Assembly: GCA_021815655.1 (NCBI GenBank)
Contig: JAKAGJ010000039.1
Coordinates: 1-9,570, forward strand
DNA: 9,570 nt
From: Deltaproteobacteria bacterium
GTDB taxonomy: Bacteria; Desulfobacterota; Desulfarculia; Desulfarculales; Desulfarculaceae
Direction of reading: 5' to 3'
Shown here: positions 5,517 to 9,570 of the stretch, piece by piece
How the letters are laid out: each line of letters begins with the position of its first letter
How positions within the stretch are numbered: the first letter of the stretch is position 1
Translations under genes and position numbers: made by a program
The notes under the pieces: model-generated
The model's database searches: none
What the model was told of the DNA's origin: nothing
Seen by the model: only the letters and a program-made list of their open reading frames with translations

Positions 5517-6692
5517 CTAGGTGGGCAGCCCCTTGAGCTTCTTGACCAGGGTGACGGCCTCGAACTCCACGTCGCTGGCCTCTGATGGGCTGACGCGGGA
5601 GATGTCGGGCACCTCGTTCTCGGCCATGCCCCGGGCCCGCGAGGAGAGGTGCCTGGCCAGGCCCTCGCGGGCCTCGGGGCTGGCCATGGCCAGCAGCACC
5701 CCCAGCTTGTAATGCCCCAGGCGGGTGAAGACCTCCTGCAGGGTGGCGTCGTCCACGCCGGCCAGATCCTCCACGCTGGCCAACTCGGCCAGGCGGGAGG
5801 TCGGCTTGCGCGTGCTCTTGAAGAAGTCGGGGCCCATCTCCCGGGCGAAGTTCATGGCGGCGCTACGGTGCAGGAAGAGCAGGTTGAGGGGGATCTCGCC
5901 CGCCCCCACCTTCTTGGCCAGCATCTCCGGTTGGGTATCCACCAGTGTGGCGTAGTCATGGAAATCCAGGAACTCGGCCTCGTGCATGTCCACCTGGCTC
6001 TGTTCCTGCCACAGGTTGTGCACGTTGGTCGCCGCCTTGGCCAGGGCCTCCAAGTCGGGCACTCGCACCTGGGGGTCGCGCAGGTGGGTGCCGGGCTTGG
6101 CCACCTCCAACTGCACAACGCCCATCTTGAACAGCTTCTTGAACTGCTCGTCGATCTCCAGTTGGGAGACACCCATCACGTCCTTGATCATCTGTGAGAG
6201 GTCGGCCCGGCTCAGGGAGGCCGCTTGGGGGGCCTTGCCGCCCAGACGTACGCTCTGGGCCGGGGCCATGGCGCGCGCCTTCATCTCCAAGAAACGGGCC
6301 ACTGCCAGAAGCAGGTTGGGCAGGGGCTGGCCGCCCAGCTTGGCCGTGGTGGCGCGCAGGCGCTCGATGAACATCTCGTTCATGATCTGCACGATGCGCG
6401 GGCTCTTGGCCAGGGCGTCGGCCAAGAGCGCCCGGTCCACCACCGCCAGTTGGCTGAACTCCTCGGCCTCGGCGCTGGCCGCGCGTGGATACTTGCTGAT
6501 GACGCCCATCTCGCCGAATAGCCGACCCGGCCCCAGTTGCTCCAGCACGATGCGCTTGTTGTCGATCACCTTGTAGATGGTGATCATGCCGGTCTTGATC
6601 AGATAGGCGCAGTCGGCCACCTGCCCCTCTTTGAAGATGGTCTGGCCCTTGTGGAACTCTCGAACGCCGGGGGCCTGGGGTGCTTGGGTCAT
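5517..6692 (-). CDS. Cyclic-nucleotide-binding protein with FliG-like C-terminus
   Basis: 391 residues, far longer than the 210-240 of CRP/FNR regulators. Residues 12-115 form a cNMP-binding domain with the phosphate cassette RLFGEMGVISKYPRAAS: E61 and R70 match the sugar- and phosphate-binding Glu and Arg, and PRAAS resembles PKA-type cAMP sites. Residues about 120-200 look like the CRP helix-turn-helix region (SRADLSQMIKDVMGVSQLEI, then a wing), but the recognition helix lacks the usual Arg-Glu-x-x-x-Arg pattern. From about 238 the sequence is FliG-like: a middle-type repeat (FLDFHDYATLVD...) and a C-terminal repeat (TLQEVFTRLGHYKLGVLLAMAS, LSSRARGMAENE, SPSEASDVEFEAV) ending at 391. FliG is the flagellar switch protein that binds the MotA stator. 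GGAG lies 6 nt before the ATG. Divergent from the gene at 6906. Domain order is read by eye; the cNMP domain is certain, the FliG resemblance good but unverified. Confidence 0.88.
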   Translation of the reverse strand: MTQAPQAPGVREFHKGQTIFKEGQVADCAYLIKTGMITIYKVIDNKRIVLEQLGPGRLFGEMGVISKYPRAASAEAEEFSQLAVVDRALLADALAKSPRIVQIMNEMFIERLRATTAKLGGQPLPNLLLAVARFLEMKARAMAPAQSVRLGGKAPQAASLSRADLSQMIKDVMGVSQLEIDEQFKKLFKMGVVQLEVAKPGTHLRDPQVRVPDLEALAKAATNVHNLWQEQSQVDMHEAEFLDFHDYATLVDTQPEMLAKKVGAGEIPLNLLFLHRSAAMNFAREMGPDFFKSTRKPTSRLAELASVEDLAGVDDATLQEVFTRLGHYKLGVLLAMASPEAREGLARHLSSRARGMAENEVPDISRVSPSEASDVEFEAVTLVKKLKGLPT

Positions 6693-6848
6693 GCTTATCT
6701 CCAGACTGCGGGGAGGGCAGGTCTAGCCGCGCGCCCGCTGGTCCGGGGCCACGGCGAAACAGGGCTCATTTTAACACAGCAAGGGGCCAATTGAAGTCAG
6801 CGTTAATCGCCACCGCCAGTGAGCGGGGCCTGGCCCGGGTTGGCCCGA

Positions 6849-6877
6849 TTGCGCAACCAGCAAACAATGCTTATAAA
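6849..6877 (+). promoter_or_regulatory. Candidate sigma-70 promoter for the four-Cys protein gene
   Basis: TTGCGC (6849-6854) and TATAAA (6872-6877) are separated by exactly 17 bp in a locally AT-rich stretch, unusual for this window. The transcript would start near 6884, about 20 nt before the ATG at 6906. The -35 overlaps a small palindrome TTGCGCAA (6849-6856). Confidence 0.6.
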
Positions 6878-6905
6878 TATTTGCAAAGTGAATGAGGAGT
6901 ACACC

Positions 6906-7145
6906 ATGCCCAAAATTCCCGCCATGTGCGATCGTTGTGGCAAAGTCCAAACCTCCGAGGTGAGCATCAGGGACGCCACCATGCACATCCGTGACCATTC
7001 GGAGGGCCCCTGCCCCTGTGGCGGCACCTTCCGCCTGCTGGATGGCACCTACGTGCACCTGGGCGGCCCCATCAACCTCTGCAACGCGCCCGAGGACGAC
7101 ATCGCCCGCTTCAAGCGGGCCTTGCGAGAGTTGGCCGCCTGCTGA
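6906..7145 (+). CDS. Small four-cysteine (zinc-ribbon-like) protein, function unknown
   Basis: 79 residues, family not recognised. C8 and C11 (CDRC) with C36 and C38 (CPCG) form a plausible zinc or iron site of the rubredoxin/zinc-ribbon kind; a further Cys is the last residue. The rest is polar with no membrane segment. The ATG at 6906 has GAGGAG 6 nt upstream and sits just after the promoter at 6849-6877; the frame stays open upstream to 6819, but that part overlaps the promoter. The gene is divergent from the cyclic-nucleotide-binding gene. A GC hairpin follows at 7152-7173. Its function cannot be named from sequence alone. Confidence 0.8.
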   Translation: MPKIPAMCDRCGKVQTSEVSIRDATMHIRDHSEGPCPCGGTFRLLDGTYVHLGGPINLCNAPEDDIARFKRALRELAAC

Positions 7146-7151
7146 GACCAG

Positions 7152-7173
7152 GGCCCGCGCACCCAGGCGGGCC
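7152..7173 (+). terminator. GC hairpin after the four-Cys gene, weak terminator candidate
   Basis: GGCCCGC (7152-7158) pairs perfectly with GCGGGCC (7167-7173) across an 8-nt loop, 6 bp past the stop codon. No T run follows, so it may stabilise the 3' end rather than terminate. Just after it, TGC-TACACT (7175-7183) resembles an extended -10 element that could serve the DUF2892 gene. Confidence 0.35.
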
Positions 7174-7242
7174 GTGCTACACTTGCGGCAGGGGGGCGGC
7201 ATTCCCGAGCGGCCCCCTATCTAACGGGAGGGAGGCGGGACC

Positions 7243-7437
7243 ATGCAGTGCAACGTGGGCGGCGCCGACCGCCTTTTGCGGATCGTCCTGGGCGTGCTCG
7301 TCCTGGCCCTGGGCGTATACTACCGTTCCTGGTGGGGCCTGGTGGGCCTCTTGCCCCTGGGCACCGCCCTGCTTCGCTGGTGCCCGCTCTATCTGCCCTG
7401 GCGGCTGTCCACCTGCGCCAAAAGGCCCAAGCCCTGA
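7243..7437 (+). CDS. DUF2892 / YgaP-like inner membrane protein
   Basis: 64 residues. The start MQCNVGGADRLLRIVLG and the later RWCPLY...STC follow the DUF2892 pattern found as the membrane part of the rhodanese YgaP and as free-standing small proteins. Two membrane helices are predicted (about 10-27 and 31-48), with C3, C47 and C58 conserved in type. The rhodanese domain is absent, which is common for stand-alone members. A GGGAGGGAGG ribosome-binding site lies about 9 nt upstream. The stop overlaps a possible 26-codon ORF. Function in this family is not settled; sulfur or thiol transport links are suggested for YgaP. Confidence 0.85.
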   Translation: MQCNVGGADRLLRIVLGVLVLALGVYYRSWWGLVGLLPLGTALLRWCPLYLPWRLSTCAKRPKP

Positions 7438-7517
7438 TGCGCGCCTGGTGGCCGCTATTGGCCCTGGCCGCCCTGCTGGCGGCCATGCTGGCTGGAATCT
7501 TGCCCCTTCCGGTTTGA
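7437..7517 (+). CDS. Possible 26-residue membrane peptide coupled to DUF2892 gene
   Basis: The ATG overlaps the preceding stop as TGATG, an arrangement typical of translational coupling. The product would be a single hydrophobic helix (MRAWWPLLALAALLAAML and a short tail). There is no independent strong ribosome-binding site and the length is too short for composition to be decisive, so this could be chance in a GC-rich, Leu/Ala-favouring frame. Confidence 0.3.
   Translation: MRAWWPLLALAALLAAMLAGILPLPV
7489..7504 (+). promoter_or_regulatory. Weak sigma-54-type element upstream of the selenoprotein gene
   Basis: TGGC (7489-7492) and TTGC (7500-7503) place GG and GC exactly 10 bp apart, as in -24/-12 promoters, but the middle positions do not match the consensus. 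Transcription would start near 7515, about 97 nt before the ATG. One such match is expected by chance in a few tens of kilobases, so it is weak. Confidence 0.22.
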
Positions 7518-7562
7518 CTTGCCAGGGTCTGCGGGTTGCCGGGCGGCGGCCCCTGATCCCCA

Positions 7563-7579
7563 GACGCCGGTTCGGCGTC
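7563..7579. repeat. Perfect 7-bp hairpin in the selenoprotein gene leader
   Basis: GACGCCG (7563-7569) and CGGCGTC (7573-7579) enclose a GTT loop, ending 22 bp before the ribosome-binding site at 7602. No T run follows. It could terminate upstream reading weakly or affect the leader RNA. Confidence 0.4.
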
Positions 7580-7611
7580 CAATCCCCGCCCCGCCCCTTC
7601 CGGAGATCGCC

Positions 7612-8229
7612 ATGTCCAACCCAGTGCTGTTGCAGGTATTTTCCGACTACATTTGACCATGGTGCTATTTCTGCACCGGGCGTGTGGAAGAGCTTCGCCG
7701 CCAATTCCACCTGGACATCCGCTGGGTGGCCTTCCCCCTGCACCCCGAGACCCCTCTGGAGGGCCAGACCCTGGAGCGGTTTTTCGCCGGGCGCGGCCTG
7801 GACATCCCGGCCATGCTGGAGCGCCTGGGCCGGGCGGCGGCCGAGGCCGGGCTGCCCTGGGGCCAGCGCACCATGACCTTCAACAGCCGCCGCGCCCAGG
7901 AACTGGGCAAATGGGCCGAAGAGCAGGGTCGGGGCGAGGAGTTCCACATGGCGGCCTTCAAGGCCTACTTCGCCGAGGGCCTGAACATCGCCCAGATTAC
8001 GGTGCTGCGCCAGATCGCCGCCAGGGCCGGACTGGACCCGGACCGGGCCGAGCGAGCCCTGGCCTCCGGGGTCCATGCCGCCGCCGTGGACCGCGACTGG
8101 GCGCTCTCCCGGGCCAGCGGCATCACCGCCGTGCCCAGCTTTCTGGCCGCCGGCCGCCTTTTGGTGGGCGCCCAGCCCTACCCGGTGCTGGCCCAACTGG
8201 CCAGCCTGGCCGGCGCGGAGCGGCTGTAG
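7612..8229 (+). CDS. DsbA/FrnE-family oxidoreductase, putative selenoprotein (Sec15)
   Basis: 205 residues if TGA 7654-7656 is read as selenocysteine. The family is thioredoxin-fold thiol-disulfide oxidoreductases related to FrnE and 2-hydroxychromene-2-carboxylate isomerase; no signal peptide, so cytosolic. The frame opens at ATG 7612 with GGAG 6 nt upstream and runs FSDYI-U15-PW-C18, matching the family's SDxxCPWC active site with Sec for the first Cys. C21 adds a third thiol nearby. An all-helical insertion covers about 60-150. The C-terminal thioredoxin half has GITAVPSF with cis-Pro P175 and the family motif VGAQPY. Sequence before and after the TGA belongs to the same family in the same frame, so a frameshift is ruled out. 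Without recoding, translation would start near GTG 7684 and lose the active site. Hairpins follow the TGA (see 7657-7699). The alternative is a nonsense mutation or base error at exactly this codon, which is less likely. selA, selB, selC and selD are not in the window. Confidence 0.88.
7657..7699 (+). promoter_or_regulatory. Candidate bacterial SECIS region downstream of the Sec UGA
   Basis: Two alternative hairpins lie just after the UGA. First: GGTGC (7661-7665) with GCACC (7673-7677), 7-nt loop, extendable by a U-G and two C-G pairs around one bulged A; its loop starts only 9 nt after the UGA. Second: GGCG (7679-7682) with CGCC (7696-7699) and a 13-nt loop beginning TG, starting 26 nt after the UGA, which better suits the usual bacterial spacing and the need for a G at the loop start, though its stem is short. 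Bacterial SECIS elements are loosely conserved, so I cannot choose between them by eye. Confidence 0.45.
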
Positions 8230-8640
8230 GGGCACGCTCGGGAGGCAAAGGCAAAAGAAGTCAGGAACGTGGGATTGGCTGGTGATGGCCGCGCTGGGGC
8301 GTCGGGCGGGTGGCCCAAGCGGCCCGCGCGGGGGATAAGAGGTCAGGGGAAAGGGCGGTCTGTTCGATGCTGGGTCCGGCCCCCCCGCCCCGCCGCGACC
8401 TCCGCGCTCCGGTGCCGGCCCCAATCCGCATGACCCGCACTGCCGCTATCTCCGCCCGCGGTGCTGGCGACCAGCGCCCTCCGCACCAGCGCCTCCTGGC
8501 GCGCCCGAACCACGCCGCGACCTCCAACGCCCCGCGCCAGCCCTCGCCAGCCCGCCAGCGCCGCCCGTACCCGCCCTCCTGGCCTCTTATCCAGCCCCCG
8601 CCACCTTAGCCCAGGCCATGCCCATCCCCCGCTTTTCCCG
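8230..8640. other. Non-coding region with C-rich degenerate repeats
   Basis: No convincing gene on either strand: open frames here give low-complexity Pro/Arg/Ala or Gly/Arg sequence without ribosome-binding sites. From about 8385 to 8600 the plus strand is strongly C-rich. Short repeats are visible: ACCAGCGCC at 8470 and 8485 (15-bp period), and CGCCAG at 8535, 8545 and 8553. No T-run terminator was found for the selenoprotein gene. The segment may be decayed coding DNA, but no recognisable remnant remains. Confidence 0.5.
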
Positions 8641-8641
8641 C

Positions 8642-8671
8642 TTGACATGCGCCCCATGTCTGAATTAGCAT
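8642..8671 (+). promoter_or_regulatory. Sigma-70 promoter of the tetR gene
   Basis: A consensus TTGACA (8642-8647) is followed after 18 bp by TAGCAT (8666-8671, four of six matches). The transcript would start near 8678. The -10 abuts the operator-like palindrome, as expected for an autoregulated repressor. Confidence 0.65.
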
Positions 8672-8693
8672 TCCTTTACGGAATATATATTCC
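8670..8693. promoter_or_regulatory. Palindromic operator, probably bound by the adjacent TetR protein
   Basis: GGAATATATATTCC (8680-8693) is a perfect 14-bp palindrome in an AT-rich island. A third half-site ATTCC lies at 8670-8674, pairing with GGAAT 8680-8684 across 5 bp, so the array is ATTCC, GGAAT, ATTCC. It overlaps the end of the -10 element and the predicted start of tetR, and lies 32 bp before its ATG, so bound protein would block transcription. Identity of the binding protein is inferred from position. Confidence 0.7.
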
Positions 8694-8725
8694 ACATCCC
8701 AAACCCCCTCGCGGGAGCGTGCGTC

Positions 8726-9370
8726 ATGCCGGAAACCGCCTTGGGACGACGCCAGCGCGAACAGGTCCGCCATCGCCGCGAGGTGCTGGCCGCCGCCATA
8801 CAGCTATTTGCCGAAAAAGGATTTAACGCCACCACGGTGCAGGAGGTGGCCCAGGCCGCCGAGTTCGGGGTGGGCACCATCTACCGCCTCTTCCCCGGCG
8901 GTAAGGACGAGATATACCTGGCCCTGAAGCAGCGTGTGGTGGCTGCATTCGAGCAGGAGCTGGAATACAGCTTCCGGGGCGTGGACGACCCCTTGGAGCA
9001 GGTGCGGCGCTACATCAAGGCCAGCGCCCAGGTCTACGCCAGCCACCCCCGCGAGATGGGCCTCTACCTCCAGGAAACGGCCGGCGCGGGCTTCGACCTC
9101 TCCCGGGGCCTGCCCGACGAGCTGGCCAGGCGCTACCGGGCCTGCAACGAGCGGGCCCTTCGGGCCCTGACCGCCGCCGCCGACCAGGGACTCCTGCACG
9201 ACCTGGAGCCCCGGGCCGCCCTGTTGTTCCTGCGCATGACCTTGAACGGTTTTCTCATGAACTGGCTGCAAAGCCCCCAGAGCCAGCCCCTGGACCAGAC
9301 CTTGCGCCTGGTGGAAAGGGTCTTCTTCCACGGCGTGCTGGCACCGGGCGCCGGACAATCCCCGGCCTGA
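8726..9370 (+). CDS. TetR/AcrR-family transcriptional regulator
   Basis: 214 residues, the usual TetR length. The N-terminal helix-turn-helix covers about residues 15-62: RREVLAAAIQLFAEKGFNATTVQEVAQAA, then GVGTIYRLFPGGKDEIYLAL, the classic TetR signature with Tyr in the recognition helix. The C-terminal 150 residues form the variable ligand and dimer domain, whose inducer cannot be read. GGGAG lies 8 nt before the ATG. The gene has its own promoter and operator immediately upstream and a short terminator-like hairpin downstream. The following gene encodes a CoA-transferase, so regulation of short-chain acyl-CoA metabolism with an acyl-CoA ligand is a reasonable inference, but the palindrome seen upstream of tetR is not repeated before the CoA-transferase within the window. 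Confidence 0.93.
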   Translation: MPETALGRRQREQVRHRREVLAAAIQLFAEKGFNATTVQEVAQAAEFGVGTIYRLFPGGKDEIYLALKQRVVAAFEQELEYSFRGVDDPLEQVRRYIKASAQVYASHPREMGLYLQETAGAGFDLSRGLPDELARRYRACNERALRALTAAADQGLLHDLEPRAALLFLRMTLNGFLMNWLQSPQSQPLDQTLRLVERVFFHGVLAPGAGQSPA

Positions 9371-9385
9371 GCCGCCCCGCCCAGG

Positions 9386-9402
9386 ACGGCCAGGCCGTTT
9401 TT
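9386..9402 (+). terminator. Short intrinsic terminator after tetR
   Basis: ACGGC (9386-9390), loop CAG, GCCGT (9394-9398), then a run of five T residues (9398-9402). It lies 15 bp past the tetR stop. The stem is only 5 bp but GC-rich and directly joined to the T run, so partial termination is likely, leaving the CoA-transferase gene to its own promoter. Confidence 0.5.
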
Positions 9403-9413
9403 GGAGCCATGGT

Positions 9414-9429
9414 TGTGAAACACATCACA
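9414..9429. promoter_or_regulatory. Consensus CRP-type site upstream of the CoA-transferase gene
   Basis: TGTGA-AACACA-TCACA matches both half-sites and the 6-bp spacing of the E. coli CRP consensus. It lies 48 bp before the TTG start, between the tetR terminator and the ribosome-binding site. A CRP-family activator or repressor of the CoA-transferase gene is suggested. The cyclic-nucleotide-binding protein at 5517-6692 is a poor candidate because its recognition helix is degenerate. No clear -10 element was found nearby. Confidence 0.55.
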
Positions 9430-9477
9430 TAGCGCCCGCCAACCGCACAAGCACATGCACAACAAAGGAGAAGCAAG

Positions 9478-9570
9478 TTGGCCTACGAGGCTCTATATCG
9501 CAGCAAACTGAGGACCGCCGCCGAGGCGGTGAAGGTCATCAAGTCGGGCGACCTAGTGGACTACGGCTTT
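9478..9570 (+). CDS. Class I CoA-transferase / acetyl-CoA hydrolase family (N-terminal part)
   Basis: The first 31 codons are present and the gene runs off the end of the window. The start reads YRSKLRTAAEAVKVIKSGD followed by LVDYGF, the N-terminal signature of butyryl-CoA:acetate, 4-hydroxybutyrate and acetyl-CoA hydrolase/transferase enzymes, which move CoA between short-chain acids. The start is TTG: it has AGGAG 7 nt upstream, an in-frame TAG at 9430-9432 closes the frame just before, and no ATG or GTG lies between, so no other start is possible. Which acid is used cannot be told from this fragment. Confidence 0.85.
   Translation, partial: MAYEALYRSKLRTAAEAVKVIKSGDLVDYGF

Noticed and set aside
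7143..7240. Reading through the TGA of the four-Cys gene as a second selenocysteine
   Set aside because: The sequence after the TGA encodes no recognisable protein, holds a terminator-like hairpin, and the protein is complete without it.
7612..7656. Pseudogene explanation for the in-frame TGA
   Set aside because: The rest of the gene is intact, in frame and has normal codon use, and the TGA is at the one position where Sec is expected.
8535..8558. CRISPR-like repeats (CGCCAG three times)
   Set aside because: Units of 6 bp at 8-10 bp spacing are far too short and irregular for a CRISPR array.
8310..8657. Open frames on both strands in the 8230-8640 gap
   Set aside because: Low-complexity Pro/Arg or Gly/Arg products without motifs or ribosome-binding sites, in a C-skewed repeat-like stretch.

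Overview
The window is very GC-rich. Its gene content (a TRAP transporter, a selenoprotein with an in-frame UGA, a FliG-like regulator, a class I CoA-transferase and a GGDEF protein with an unusual signature residue) suits an anaerobic or microaerobic Desulfobacterota (former Deltaproteobacteria) such as a sulfate reducer or relative. That placement is inference from gene style, not from a marker gene.

Layout. 261-1510 (+): a GAF-GGDEF signalling enzyme overlapping by ATGA a 74-residue protein of unknown function. 1524-1958 (-): thioredoxin 2 (TrxC type, with an N-terminal zinc finger), convergent with the first pair. 2061-2101: a 14-bp perfect hairpin that ends the next operon. 2127-3988 (-): dctQ-dctM, the two membrane subunits of a TRAP transporter; no solute-binding dctP gene lies in the window. 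3989-4305: its control region, with a well-spaced sigma-54 -24/-12 element and two TTGC-N5-GCAA palindromes 31 bp apart upstream. 4306-6692 (-): a NifS/IscS-like cysteine desulfurase preceded by a cyclic-nucleotide-binding protein whose C-terminal half resembles the flagellar switch protein FliG. 6906-8229 (+): a 79-residue four-cysteine protein, a YgaP-like (DUF2892) membrane protein, a possible 26-residue membrane peptide and a DsbA/FrnE-like oxidoreductase. 8230-8640: no convincing gene. 8726-9370 (+): a TetR regulator with its own promoter and a perfect palindromic operator. 9478-9570 (+): the start of a class I CoA-transferase, initiated at TTG and preceded by a consensus CRP-type site.

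The most notable point is the FrnE-like gene at 7612-8229. The reading frame from a good ribosome-binding site crosses one TGA at codon 15, exactly where the first cysteine of the CPWC active site belongs (Sec-Pro-Trp-Cys). Conventional gene calling would cut off the redox centre and start the gene at about 7684. A second notable point is the GGDEF enzyme: the Asp that contacts guanine in canonical diguanylate cyclases is Ser, the substitution described for Hypr GGDEF enzymes that make 3',3'-cGAMP.

How the genes fit together. Several carry redox-active or metal-binding thiols (TrxC, the desulfurase, the Sec oxidoreductase, the four-Cys protein, DUF2892), and the dctQM and TetR/CoA-transferase blocks point to uptake and activation of organic acids. 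No single pathway ties the whole window together; it reads as several independent small transcription units.
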